Shown: one piece after another, positions 44,854-53,306 of the stretch
Numbering within the stretch: the stretch's first letter is position 1
Layout: the number at the start of each line of letters is the position of its first letter
NCBI RefSeq assembly: GCF_016909075.1
Contig: NZ_JAFBFC010000005.1
Location: forward strand, 186,001-250,000
DNA length: 64,000 nucleotides
Direction of reading: 5' to 3'
Source: Priestia iocasae
GTDB taxonomy: Bacteria; Bacillota; Bacilli; Bacillales; Bacillaceae_H
Made by a program: the position numbers and the translations under genes
The notes under the pieces: model-generated
Seen by the model: the letters and a program-made list of their open reading frames with translations, nothing else
What the model was told of the DNA's origin: nothing
Databases searched by the model: none

Positions 44854-45652
44854 TTAAAATCTATCTGCTATCACTTTTAAAGTAATTGCCATTCTTGCTA
44901 ATTCAGTTGCTGATAGAGAATTACTACTAGTATATTTTATTTCTCTCAAAGTTGAATAAAACACCTTAATGTGAGGATAAAGCTTGCTCATTTTTTCATA
45001 ATAAAAAGAAACATCATCCAGATTTACTCTATTTTCTTCAATATCTAAAAGAGGAATTGCATCTAGCCTGCCTGCCGAACAATAATCTACGAATGGAAGA
45101 AGCGTTGAGAGTACTTTTTGCATGAGAGTGCGTCCATAATTTAGCCCGATAATTAATATGAAAGCTAATTTTTACTTTACGTCGCTTTGCTTCTTTCATT
45201 AGTTGTAGTGTAAGTATTCCCCAGTTGCTTGACATAGCCGGAGTAATTCCTGAAATATGTAATAGTTCCACATTATGAAATAAATTATCCATTGACCATT
45301 CTAAGATATCCATTTCCGAGAAGCTAGAATTGGCGCGATCATAGATGACTGAGGAAGTACGTTCACCAACACCATTTTCCAAAAAACAGAACCCCAGTCT
45401 AGGACCATCGAAGATTATTAAATCAGTTGCCACCCCATAATGCTTAAAATGTCTTTTTACAGCTAGCCCCAAAGAATTATCAAGCACCTTGCTAGCAAAA
45501 AATAAACTATGGTTAAAATTAGCCAGACTAATCGCTACATTGGCTTCACTACCACCATAATGTACTTGGAACTGATTTCATTCACTTAATCTAGTATCCA
45601 TACTAGTTGATAACCGTAACATCACTTCACCTAAGGTCAAAACTCCACCCAT
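44854..45652 (-). pseudogene. kdgK: Broken 2-keto-3-deoxygluconate kinase (PfkB family)
   Basis: The ATG at 45652 opens a PfkB-type start (GGVLTLGEVMLRLSTS), but an in-frame TGA follows after ...TRLSE, where the family has a sense codon before NQF. The same frame then runs on (HYGGSEANVAISLANF, KVLDNSLGLAVKRH, YDRANSSFSEMD, LLHISGITPA, FHINYRAKLW) to about 45110, where it shifts into the frame that ends at 44854 (TLLPFVDYCSAGRLDAI). The C-terminal part with the catalytic GAGD region is missing. So it has a nonsense codon, a frameshift and a deletion. It directly follows eda in the same operon and once made KDPG for that aldolase. Confidence 0.88.
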
Positions 45653-45653
45653 T

Positions 45654-46304
45654 TTATTTGTCTCCTCTGATATCCTTAAGACGTTGTATATATTGTTTGG
45701 CCAAATTCGTAATTTCATCAAAACCACCGGTTTTAGCAGGTGCTAATAAGTTTCCCCCCACTCCAACAGCAATACTTCCACTTGCAAACCATTGATCCAT
45801 ATTTTCCAAGCTTACACCACCGGTAGGCATGACATTAACCTGCGGTAACGGGGCTTTTATTACACTTACAAAGCTAGGACTAAACGCACTGCCTGGAAAA
45901 AGTTTTATTATATCCACACCTGCTTTTAAAGCATTGGATATTTCCTTTATACTCATACACCCTGGAAGATAAGGTATCTGATATAAATTACAACATTCTG
46001 CTGTTTTCTGATCAAAGAACGGACTTACAATATATTCAGCTCCAGCCATAATAGCAAGTCTTGCTGTAGTAGCATCTAAAACGGTACCTGCTCCTATTAC
46101 TATTCCTTCACTGTTTGTATACTTGTCTTTCAATTCACGAATTATTTCTTCTGCATTTGGAATTGTAAAAGTTAATTCTAATCCTGTTATACCTCCCTTA
46201 ACGAGGGCCTCTGATGTTCTAAAGGCCTCATTTTTTGAATCTGCTCTTATAACAGCAATTACACCACTATTAATTAATTTATTTAAAGTTGCGATCTTTC
46301 TCAT
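45654..46304 (-). CDS. eda: KDPG aldolase (2-dehydro-3-deoxyphosphogluconate aldolase)
   Basis: 216-residue class I aldolase that splits KDPG into pyruvate and glyceraldehyde 3-phosphate. Motifs are GVIAVIRADS at the N terminus, catalytic Glu region LELTFTIPNA, GAGTVLD, PYLPGCMS and the Schiff-base Lys in DIIKLFPGSAF (about residue 133), then MPTGGVSLENM. It ends one base before the broken kinase gene. A hairpin separates it from the PTS gene upstream. With the kinase lost, KDPG must come from elsewhere, or the enzyme serves another aldol. Confidence 0.93.
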   Translation of the reverse strand: MRKIATLNKLINSGVIAVIRADSKNEAFRTSEALVKGGITGLELTFTIPNAEEIIRELKDKYTNSEGIVIGAGTVLDATTARLAIMAGAEYIVSPFFDQKTAECCNLYQIPYLPGCMSIKEISNALKAGVDIIKLFPGSAFSPSFVSVIKAPLPQVNVMPTGGVSLENMDQWFASGSIAVGVGGNLLAPAKTGGFDEITNLAKQYIQRLKDIRGDK

Positions 46305-46342
46305 ATGTCCTCCCCTGATAAGTATCTTTTCTATAAATATCT

Positions 46343-46386
46343 AAAATAAATGCTTGACCACCAAAAGGAAGCCAAGCATTTATTTT
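46343..46386 (-). terminator. Hairpin between the PTS gene and eda
   Basis: Perfect 14-base stem AAAATAAATGCTTG / CAAGCATTTATTTT with a 16-base loop. It may attenuate or end the PTS transcript; the rest of 46305-46556 shows nothing else. Confidence 0.65.
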
Positions 46387-46556
46387 CGTGTAATAGATAA
46401 GGCTATTTGTTTATAGGCATTTTGATTGGTTCAGAAGTCGCGCCTATCATTACTTTTTTTATAAAGAGGCGTTTAATAATTTATTTAATAATTTTTTAAA
46501 AATTCGTTTTCAATCAATATCTAAAATGGAGATGAAATTTTTCATAATGGATGTAA

Positions 46557-47945
46557 CTATCCAATTCTCTTCAAAGTGGCATTGTTAAATGTATTACCAC
46601 TATGAGATTTTTTCACAGAAAAATACGTAATGAGAAAGGAAGTACTAATAGCTATTACGATGCCAATTAAAGCATACGGAAAATATGGACCTACATATGC
46701 AACTAAACTTACGATACTTGATAGGATATATCCATATATCCTAACACCCATCATAGCAAAGAATGTCGCGGCTACTGCGCTGCCGATCGTACAGCCTATA
46801 AATGCTTTTCGATTCTTAATCAGCACACCAAATAAAGCTGGTTCTGTAATACCTAACAGGGCAGAAATAGTTGCTGAAAGAATAATAGATTTCTCTGATT
46901 TACTAGTAGTTGTAAAGAACATCGCAAACGTTGCACCTGCTATAGCCATATTTGTCATAAACATCATCGGCATTAGCATGTCAAATCCTTTATCTGCGAA
47001 GTTTTGGAGTGCGATGGGAGTCATTGCATGATGCACACCAAATACAATTTCAATTGGTCTAAGACCGCCCATGACAACACCAGCTAAGATTGGAGAAATA
47101 TTAAATAAAGAATCTACCATAAACGCTAATCCCTTACCAACGTAACTTCCTAATGGTCCAGTTACGATTAACGCAAAAGGTAAAGAGATAAGTAAGGTAA
47201 ATGTAGGAGTGAAAACAGTTCTCAGAACATTAGGCATATACTTATCAACATTTTTTTGAATATAACTTAGTGCCCAAATTGATAAGATAATCGGTATAAC
47301 ATTACCTGCATAGTTAATGACTGGTACTGGGAGCCCTAAAAAATGAATTTGACTTATTTCACCCAATTTAGCAGCATCATTTAAAGTTGGGTACATAAAA
47401 CCAGCTGCAATAGCAATGGCGAGATACTGATTTGTTTTAAATATTTTGGATGCTGAAGCCGCTATGAAAAATGGTAAGAAATAGAAAACGCTACTTGCAA
47501 TCAAGTCTAAAATTTTTACTGTTTCAGTATCCGTTGATAGTACTTTTAATGCAATGAGACCTGCTATAATCCCTTTGACCATCCCAGCACCAGCAATAGC
47601 CGGAACAATTGGACCAAATACACCTGAAACAACATCCAATAAGCGTGAGAAGAGGCCTTTTTTCTTTTGATTAGCATGGTCATTTTCCTGCACATCATCC
47701 ATTCCTAGCTCTTCTGCTAATGTAGAATAGTATTTCTGTACGTTTGTCCCCATGATGATTTGATATTGATCGCTTTGTAGCTGTTCACCAATAACCCCAT
47801 TTAATTGTTTAACCTCATCATGCTCAATTAAAGAATTGTCATATAAATCAAAACGCAACCTAGTCATACAATGCCAAGCTTTCCTGATATTCTTTTTTCC
47901 GCCTACATGTTGGATAATTTTTTTTACAGTTTCTTTTTCTTTCAT
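46557..47945 (-). CDS. PTS EIIBC, beta-glucoside/sucrose type, no EIIA
   Basis: 462-residue PTS permease. The N-terminal EIIB domain has the phospho-Cys in HCMTRLRF (about residue 26) and QIIMGTNVQ; EIIC follows from about residue 100 with GPIVPAIAGAGMVKG, GLRPIEIVFGVHHAMTPIAL and SALLGITEPALFGV, as in the BglF/ScrA group. The EIIA domain is missing, so a separate EIIA must serve it. It leads an operon-like row with eda and the broken kinase. An upstream leader contains a terminator-like fold, so control by antitermination is possible. Confidence 0.92.
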   Translation of the reverse strand: MKEKETVKKIIQHVGGKKNIRKAWHCMTRLRFDLYDNSLIEHDEVKQLNGVIGEQLQSDQYQIIMGTNVQKYYSTLAEELGMDDVQENDHANQKKKGLFSRLLDVVSGVFGPIVPAIAGAGMVKGIIAGLIALKVLSTDTETVKILDLIASSVFYFLPFFIAASASKIFKTNQYLAIAIAAGFMYPTLNDAAKLGEISQIHFLGLPVPVINYAGNVIPIILSIWALSYIQKNVDKYMPNVLRTVFTPTFTLLISLPFALIVTGPLGSYVGKGLAFMVDSLFNISPILAGVVMGGLRPIEIVFGVHHAMTPIALQNFADKGFDMLMPMMFMTNMAIAGATFAMFFTTTSKSEKSIILSATISALLGITEPALFGVLIKNRKAFIGCTIGSAVAATFFAMMGVRIYGYILSSIVSLVAYVGPYFPYALIGIVIAISTSFLITYFSVKKSHSGNTFNNATLKRIG

Positions 47946-48005
47946 GTTTTCTTCATCTCCTAGAGAAAGAAATTAATAAATTCAAAATCTTTAGATATTA
48001 AATTA

Positions 48006-48109
48006 CAATTCGAATTGACATGCCAATGATAACACAGTAAAAATTAATTTGAAAACGCTTCAAAAAGGACCAAAAAAAAACAAGAAACCTTATTCTATCA
48101 GAGGTTTCT
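48006..48109 (-). promoter_or_regulatory. Divergent control region with palindromes and a leader terminator
   Basis: CAATTCGAATTG (48006-48017) is a perfect palindrome, and TTTGAA-n5-TTCAAA (48048-48064) has the AACGC core of a LacI/cre-like site. On the minus strand AGAAACCT / AGGTTTCT (48083-48109) is followed by nine T, a good terminator in front of the PTS gene. Another palindrome, AATTGCAATT, lies at 48228-48237. Confidence 0.5.
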
Positions 48110-48260
48110 CCATGTATTTAAAAATAATTGGTACGGTAAATTTTATAAATAAACCTGCTTCCCATACCAAATTGACGCTGTTGTTTTTATTATGTTTTAA
48201 TTTAAGTATAAATTGCTTCGAGTTGACAATTGCAATTTAAAAAGAGAGGAAGAATCACAG

Positions 48261-49460
48261 TTGGAACCTACAATTATAACGGATGTAAAATCATTTGTGA
48301 CTAATCCACATAGACATAACCTTATTGTCGTTAAAATAGAAACAAATAAAGGTATTCATGGATATGGGTGTGCAACTTTTCAACAACGACCTTTAGCTGT
48401 ACAGGCCATTATTGATGATTATTTAAAACCTCTACTAATAAATCTTGATGCGAATCATATTGAAGACATATGGCAGATGATGATGGTTAATTCTTATTGG
48501 AGAAACGGTCCTGTTATTAATAATGCTATTGCTGGTGTAGATATGGCTTTATGGGAAATAAAATCCAAATTAGCCGATATGCCACTTTATCAATTATTTG
48601 GAGGAAAGTCCAAAGAGGCTATTGCCGCCTATACGCATGCTGATGGATTGTCACTAGAAGAACTTTTTTCAAATGTTGATTCACTAATCAAAAGAGGATA
48701 TAAGCATATTCGTTGTCAATTAGGGCTATATGGTGGCAAGAATCAAAATATGCACTTAACACAAGAGTTAAGTGCAGGAGTATACTTTGATCCAGACATC
48801 TATATGAAAGATGTCGTGAACATGTTTAAATCTTTACGTGAAAAATACGGTTATGATATTCATTTTCTTCATGATGTTCATGAAAGGTTATTTCCTAACC
48901 AAGCACTACAATTAGCAAAAGATCTTGAACCATTTAAACTTTACTTTTTAGAAGATATTTTACCTCCTGATCAAAATGAATGGTTATCTCAATTACGAGC
49001 ACAGTGTACTACACCCTTAGCAACTGGAGAATTATTTAATAACCCAACTGAGTGGAGAAATCTGATTGTAAATCGTCAAATTGATTTTATCCGCTGCCAT
49101 GTGTCACAAATTGGAGGAATCACACCTGCACTAAAACTAGCCGCGTTATGTGAAAATTTTGGTGTTCGAATTGCTTGGCATGGACCATCTGATATGACTC
49201 CTATTGGAGTTGCGGTAAATACGCACTTAAATATTCATCTTCATACGGCAGCAATACAAGAGATACAAGAACCAGATGAAACGACGAAACGAATGTTTCC
49301 TAACTCCGTTGAAGTAGTTGATGGATATATTTATCCTATCGAAAGAGTTGGAATTGGCGTAGATTTTGATGAGGATATGGCCAAAAATTATCCGGTTATT
49401 TATCGCGAACACGAATGGACACAGGCACGTATTCCAAATGGAGCTATTCACACACCATAA
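48261..49460 (+). CDS. Enolase-superfamily sugar-acid dehydratase (mannonate/gluconate type, RspA-like)
   Basis: 399-residue dehydratase. The two-domain enolase fold is clear: N-terminal cap ([16 protein letters not shown]-like stretch [30 protein letters not shown]) and barrel with [49 protein letters not shown] and [16 protein letters not shown], giving the acidic Mg ligands and the His of the ManD branch. It would make KDG from a six-carbon aldonic acid. TTG 48261 with AGAGAGGA upstream is the best start. It is divergent from the PTS-eda operon, to which its product would feed. Confidence 0.88.
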   Translation: MEPTIITDVKSFVTNPHRHNLIVVKIETNKGIHGYGCATFQQRPLAVQAIIDDYLKPLLINLDANHIEDIWQMMMVNSYWRNGPVINNAIAGVDMALWEIKSKLADMPLYQLFGGKSKEAIAAYTHADGLSLEELFSNVDSLIKRGYKHIRCQLGLYGGKNQNMHLTQELSAGVYFDPDIYMKDVVNMFKSLREKYGYDIHFLHDVHERLFPNQALQLAKDLEPFKLYFLEDILPPDQNEWLSQLRAQCTTPLATGELFNNPTEWRNLIVNRQIDFIRCHVSQIGGITPALKLAALCENFGVRIAWHGPSDMTPIGVAVNTHLNIHLHTAAIQEIQEPDETTKRMFPNSVEVVDGYIYPIERVGIGVDFDEDMAKNYPVIYREHEWTQARIPNGAIHTP

Positions 49461-49484
49461 AGAACAGAGCTTTTTTCTATCATT

Positions 49485-49512
49485 ACCTCTAGAGCACTTA
49501 CGCTCTAGAGGT
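49485..49512 (+). terminator. Hairpin after the dehydratase gene
   Basis: Perfect 11-base stem ACCTCTAGAGC / GCTCTAGAGGT with 6-base loop and GTGTTT after it. Confidence 0.75.
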
Positions 49513-49581
49513 GTGTTTAACTAAAAGAAGCTATAGTATATGAGTATATGAATGAAGAAAGCCATTTTATTGAGGTATAAA

Positions 49582-50298
49582 ATGATGAAAAAACGAGATT
49601 TTATTGCTAATGATATTCTAAGCAAAATTTATCAAAATAAATACAAAGCAGGTGAAAAGATACCTACAGAAAGGGATCTTGCAAAAAATTATGAGGTTTC
49701 GCGATATACAATTCGAGAGGCCTTGAAAAAACTTATGAATATTGGATGCATAAAAATCATTCAAGGATCCGGTGTTTTCGTACATGAAACAAAATATAAA
49801 AGCCCATTAATTTACAATTCTCTAACAGAAAAAAAATTCAAAGATATTCAATCTAAAATCATCTATTTTAAAAAAGTTCCACCTGATAATAACTTAGAGA
49901 AAATTTTTGATCTAAGTGGTAATCAAACGGATTTATGGGAATATCAACGAGTGCGAATTGTGGACTATCAAAAAGTACAAATTGAGACCACAAGATTACC
50001 CTTTTCTTACTTTCCCAAGCTTAATGAAGAAGAAGTGAAAAAATCCGTCCATGATTATGTACAACAATGTAATTATAAAATATCTCACTTTATCACATCC
50101 TATAGTTCTGTAAATGTAAATAAAGAGGAAGCTGATATTCTTAATTGTAAAAAAGGAAGCGCTGCGATGAAAATTATTAATAGAGGAATCCTTCAAAACG
50201 GCAAAGTATTTGAATATAGCGAAATAATTAACTTGGATTATTCTGTTACCTATTTTACACCATTTAATCCTTATAGTCATAAGAACAGAAAGAATTAA
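49582..50298 (+). CDS. GntR/HutC-family transcriptional regulator
   Basis: 238-residue regulator with an N-terminal winged helix (PTERDLAKNYEVSRYTIREALKKLMNIG, then GSGVFV) and a C-terminal UTRA ligand domain (WEYQRVRIVDYQKVQIETTRLP ... VFEYSEIINLDYS). ATG 49582 has GAGG about 7 bases upstream; an upstream ATG at 49552 lacks one. It follows the dehydratase gene after a hairpin and most likely controls the dehydratase and the divergent PTS-eda operon in response to a sugar acid or its phosphate. Confidence 0.88.
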   Translation: MMKKRDFIANDILSKIYQNKYKAGEKIPTERDLAKNYEVSRYTIREALKKLMNIGCIKIIQGSGVFVHETKYKSPLIYNSLTEKKFKDIQSKIIYFKKVPPDNNLEKIFDLSGNQTDLWEYQRVRIVDYQKVQIETTRLPFSYFPKLNEEEVKKSVHDYVQQCNYKISHFITSYSSVNVNKEEADILNCKKGSAAMKIINRGILQNGKVFEYSEIINLDYSVTYFTPFNPYSHKNRKN

Positions 50299-50821
50299 AC
50301 ATTGCTAATAACCCTCTCGTTCCGTTTGAGATGACGGTCTGATGGAAAAACAGATAAAAAAACCTCTAACTTTCCGAGGATAAAATCTGATTTATAAATG
50401 AGTGGTTGACACTAACGGATACAAACGCCGTGTTTTTGATAATCCAAACTAGAGTCACTTTTAAGAGGTTCTATCACACAAACAATGAGGCACAGATCCC
50501 AATTCTATCAACCTCTCATATGAAAACTCATTTCATATGAGAGGATGAAAAGGATAATTGACAGAGCTCGATTTCATAATATCAAATTTTTAAAATTAGG
50601 CTTAACCAGCAAACTATATTTATTTCGTCCTCATTTTTGCTTTCATAGTCTATAAAATTTTTTAAGAGAAGTTTAATTCAACTCCTCTTAAAAAATTGCA
50701 GTTATTTATGATACGGTTCACCGTAACGTTGGATAGGGTAAAATAAAATAAAGGGTAGAGGGGAACATCTGTATTACCTTCTACCCTTTCAATATACATT
50801 TGACTTGTTTCCTACTACGGC
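50299..50821. other. Gene-free boundary stretch with three strong hairpins
   Basis: Hairpin 1: CCTCTCATATGAAA / TTTCATATGAGAGG (50514-50546), no T-run. Hairpin 2: AATTTTTTAAGAG / CTCTTAAAAAATT plus an inner AGTT/AACT (50656-50697), bidirectional terminator-like. Hairpin 3: AAAGGGTAGA / TCTACCCTTT (50750-50789), the terminator of the TIR operon. No gene was supported. This is the left edge of the defence island. Confidence 0.65.
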
Positions 50822-51628
50822 CTAAACATGAATTAGTGGTATGCCACTAAATTGGTCATCTGATGTCGCTCTCATTAGTCCTTTTAACTGGATAGGTGAA
50901 TTTGTTTTGCTCTTTACATTCACTTTCAATGGAAATGTTGGTGTTGTACTCCTACTTACACCTATAAAAATTGCATTAGCATGTGTACCGTCATTTAATT
51001 GAATATTTGAAGTGAAACTATTATTATACATACTTTCGTTTGTAACTTTGAATTCTATTTCGCTTTCATCGTTATCTAACAATATAAGATATCTTGAGAT
51101 CGGCTCTGCATAAGACTCAGCTTTAAATTCTATGTTTACTTCACTAATAGAAAGCTTTGTTACATACCCTCGTACATTTTCGTATCTTTGTAATCCAGGA
51201 CTATATGTATTTCTCCCATTAACAACATCAACCATTTGTCTAACTGCATATTCAAGTCCTTTTCCATATACATCAATGTACAATGTTTGTAATAGTATAA
51301 TGGGCATGAGACAATCATCCAATTTTACAGGTATGAATTTTATACCCGTATTGTTACTTGCTCTCATCAACATATTCTGCCATTCGAGCTGAACCATACT
51401 GCTTTGTAAACTGTTTTTGGATACAAAGAAAAAAAAGAATTTACATTCTGATAGTCCTTCAGTCATCTTATCAATGATCCCATCACCTGGCTGTATTGAC
51501 CAGCTATCGTAAAATATATTTTCTTGACCAAACGTGTTAACAAAGATTTGTGCTATTGGTTCAATTATTTGTTTGTCACTGTGTGTATGACTAAAGAATA
51601 TCATTGAGTTCCCCAACTCCTGTCCCAT
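50822..51628 (-). CDS. TIR-domain protein with C-terminal beta-rich domain
   Basis: 268 residues from ATG 51628, one base after the stop of the 74-residue gene, so probably translated by coupling. Residues about 9-140 form a TIR domain: SMIFFSHTHSD start, NIFYDSWSIQPGD (BB-loop region), CKFFFFFVSKNSLQSSMVQLEW, in which the Glu of LEW is the likely catalytic Glu of NAD-cleaving TIRs. The rest (about 145-268) is a beta-rich domain with many Asn/Ser/Thr, perhaps a sensor. Bacterial TIRs often act in phage defence by destroying NAD. The operon partners are a GTPase and a small Cys-containing protein, and no known Thoeris or CBASS gene is present. Confidence 0.82.
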   Translation of the reverse strand: MGQELGNSMIFFSHTHSDKQIIEPIAQIFVNTFGQENIFYDSWSIQPGDGIIDKMTEGLSECKFFFFFVSKNSLQSSMVQLEWQNMLMRASNNTGIKFIPVKLDDCLMPIILLQTLYIDVYGKGLEYAVRQMVDVVNGRNTYSPGLQRYENVRGYVTKLSISEVNIEFKAESYAEPISRYLILLDNDESEIEFKVTNESMYNNSFTSNIQLNDGTHANAIFIGVSRSTTPTFPLKVNVKSKTNSPIQLKGLMRATSDDQFSGIPLIHV

Positions 51629-51629
51629 A

Positions 51630-51854
51630 TCATTTTGCGCTAGTATCGCACGTAAAACAATAACCTCGCTCATATTCTCTGTAGTTATGTTCATATTCAA
51701 GTAATGCTTCTTCTCTATTCTTTAAATGTAGCCAGCCTCCATCACGGAGTAAGCCATTCAACTTTTTATATCTGGAATTACCCTTAGGTATATATGAACA
51801 ATCATCTTCATGGATCGTGACTTTTTTAGTGGGTATATCAACATTCAACCACAT
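51630..51854 (-). CDS. 74-residue hypothetical protein of the GTPase-TIR operon
   Basis: A short hydrophilic protein with Cys 19 (DDCSYIPKG) and a C-terminal CFTC pair, and a Glu/Tyr-rich helix (NREEALLEYEHNYREYERGY). The Cys set could bind a metal. AAGGAGGGGG lies about 6 bases before the ATG. It sits 18 bases after the GTPase stop and one base before the TIR start, so it is held in the operon in a way that suggests function. I recognise no family; a regulator or inhibitor of the TIR protein is only a guess. Confidence 0.75.
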   Translation of the reverse strand: MWLNVDIPTKKVTIHEDDCSYIPKGNSRYKKLNGLLRDGGWLHLKNREEALLEYEHNYREYERGYCFTCDTSAK

Positions 51855-51872
51855 AATATCCCCCCTCCTTAT

Positions 51873-53177
51873 TTATTCAGGTGCTTTATCTTTACCTTCT
51901 TCACTTGCTTTTTTCATAATTGTATCTAGCTCGTCTGTCCCTTTTTTATCAATATAATATGCCTGTGCTGTTTTCCCAATTGCATACGTACCTGAGAAAG
52001 CCAGTGTGCCGCTCACTGCACTTCCCGCCCCTGGAAATACAAGGTTAAGGAGTTTGCCTCCTTGTTGAGCAAAAGTTCTCAATCCATAACCAAGAGCGCC
52101 GACACCACCAATACTAAGTAAAAATTCCTTTGCAGTATCCTTATCAATATCAGATCCACTTAAATACGCAATGAATATTACTAGTATTAATTGTATTGGT
52201 ACTAGTATCGCTATGTCACTAAACGGAATTGGAGTAAGAGCTATAGTAGAGCTTGCAATAGCAAAACCATTGATAATCAGGTTAGATATTTTTCTAATTG
52301 CGGTATCAATCCTTGTTGTCATCATTAAATATATGGAAGCACGAAAATCTATATTATTTTCCAAAAAATCTATTAATTCACCAATATTGTACCTTCCATC
52401 AAAATCAATTGTAAGTTCTTGTTGTTCTTGGACGCTTAATAAATGTGGGTCTTCTTTGTTCCATTCTATATAAGTCGATACAGGTATTACCGTTGAACAA
52501 GCAACATTTAAGTTCTTGAGTAATTTTTCCATTTGTACTTTTTTATCTTGTATATTTCTTAATTTTGAGCTTGTATATTTTTCGGGCTCTTTTATCCTTG
52601 ATGGTTCTAAGTCATCAACGTGAGTGAGCACAGTAACCAATGGAATTTCTGTACCGATTTCTTTATATAGCTTCTTAATATAATCTACATCTTCATCCAT
52701 TCTCGCCCGCTCTGTGGCATCCGATAGAAAAAGAACAGCATCTGGGTCAAAATCCTCGATTGCATTTTTGAAATCTTCCTCTGCCGTAGTTTCTTTTTCA
52801 TTAGTAGATTCGGCGATCCCCCTTGTATCTATAACTTCAAAAAGTATATCCCCCTCAATTTCATAGTTATATCTACTCAATTGATTCGTTCCGATTTCTA
52901 CTGGGCTAGTTTTAGCAATGTATTTTCCAAATATCGCATTAATTAAACTGCTTTTTCCAACACCCGTTCTACCTACTAGAATAAGTCTCGGAGGTCTTCT
53001 TTCTTTAAATCCAGCGATAACGTCGTTTATTTCTTTATTGCTAAAAATGATTTTCTTCACCTGTTCTTTAGCACCTTCAGGAAGCTTTACAGGAAGTGTT
53101 TCTATTAGATTATCTAGGTCGTCATATAGGTTTATTATTCTATTTAATCTTGTTTCAAAAAGTTTCTTATCTATCAT
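51873..53177 (-). CDS. Membrane-embedded GTPase (Era/YcjF/IRG-like)
   Basis: 434 residues. After a helical start (1-60) comes a G domain with G1 GRTGVGKS (69-76), G3 DTRG (117-120) and G4 THVD (185-188), close to the TrmE-Era group. The C-terminal third is hydrophobic: SNLIINGFAIASSTIALTPI, PFSDIAILVPIQLILVIFIA and a Gly-rich stretch like DUF697/YcjF or IRG GTPases, so it should enter or bind the membrane. GGAGGG stands before the ATG. First gene of the operon GTPase - 74-residue protein - TIR. In G3 an Arg replaces the usual Pro-Gly context (DTRG for DTPG), as in some IRG/septin-like proteins. Confidence 0.88.
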   Translation of the reverse strand: MIDKKLFETRLNRIINLYDDLDNLIETLPVKLPEGAKEQVKKIIFSNKEINDVIAGFKERRPPRLILVGRTGVGKSSLINAIFGKYIAKTSPVEIGTNQLSRYNYEIEGDILFEVIDTRGIAESTNEKETTAEEDFKNAIEDFDPDAVLFLSDATERARMDEDVDYIKKLYKEIGTEIPLVTVLTHVDDLEPSRIKEPEKYTSSKLRNIQDKKVQMEKLLKNLNVACSTVIPVSTYIEWNKEDPHLLSVQEQQELTIDFDGRYNIGELIDFLENNIDFRASIYLMMTTRIDTAIRKISNLIINGFAIASSTIALTPIPFSDIAILVPIQLILVIFIAYLSGSDIDKDTAKEFLLSIGGVGALGYGLRTFAQQGGKLLNLVFPGAGSAVSGTLAFSGTYAIGKTAQAYYIDKKGTDELDTIMKKASEEGKDKAPE

Positions 53178-53280
53178 TCAAATGCACCCTCCACATTCTT
53201 ATAATATAGCTCAATATTACCGCACAATAATTACCAATAAATAAAACTTTTTTAGTCAACATACTTAGGCCAGAAATTAA

Positions 53281-53300
53281 GGAGAGGAATTGACCTCTCC
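53281..53300 (-). terminator. Hairpin after the helicase-nuclease gene
   Basis: Stem GGAGAGG / CCTCTCC with a 6-base loop, 7 bases past the gene's stop; the T-run on the minus strand is weak. Confidence 0.6.
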
Positions 53301-53306
53301 TGCTTT

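Noticed and set aside
44854-44930. End of the kdgK remnant (ATELARMAITLKVIADRF) as the start of a LacI-type regulator
   Set aside because: The frame stops at once, there is no helix-turn-helix, and it can equally be read as the decayed C-terminal tail of the kinase after a deletion.
50380-50560. Open plus-strand stretch (WLTLTDTNAVFLI...) as a transposase remnant
   Set aside because: No start codon, no DDE motif and no inverted repeat ends; too little to support a mobile element.
51873-53177. GTPase-TIR operon as Thoeris or CBASS
   Set aside because: No ThsA-type NAD-binding protein and no CD-NTase gene lies beside it.
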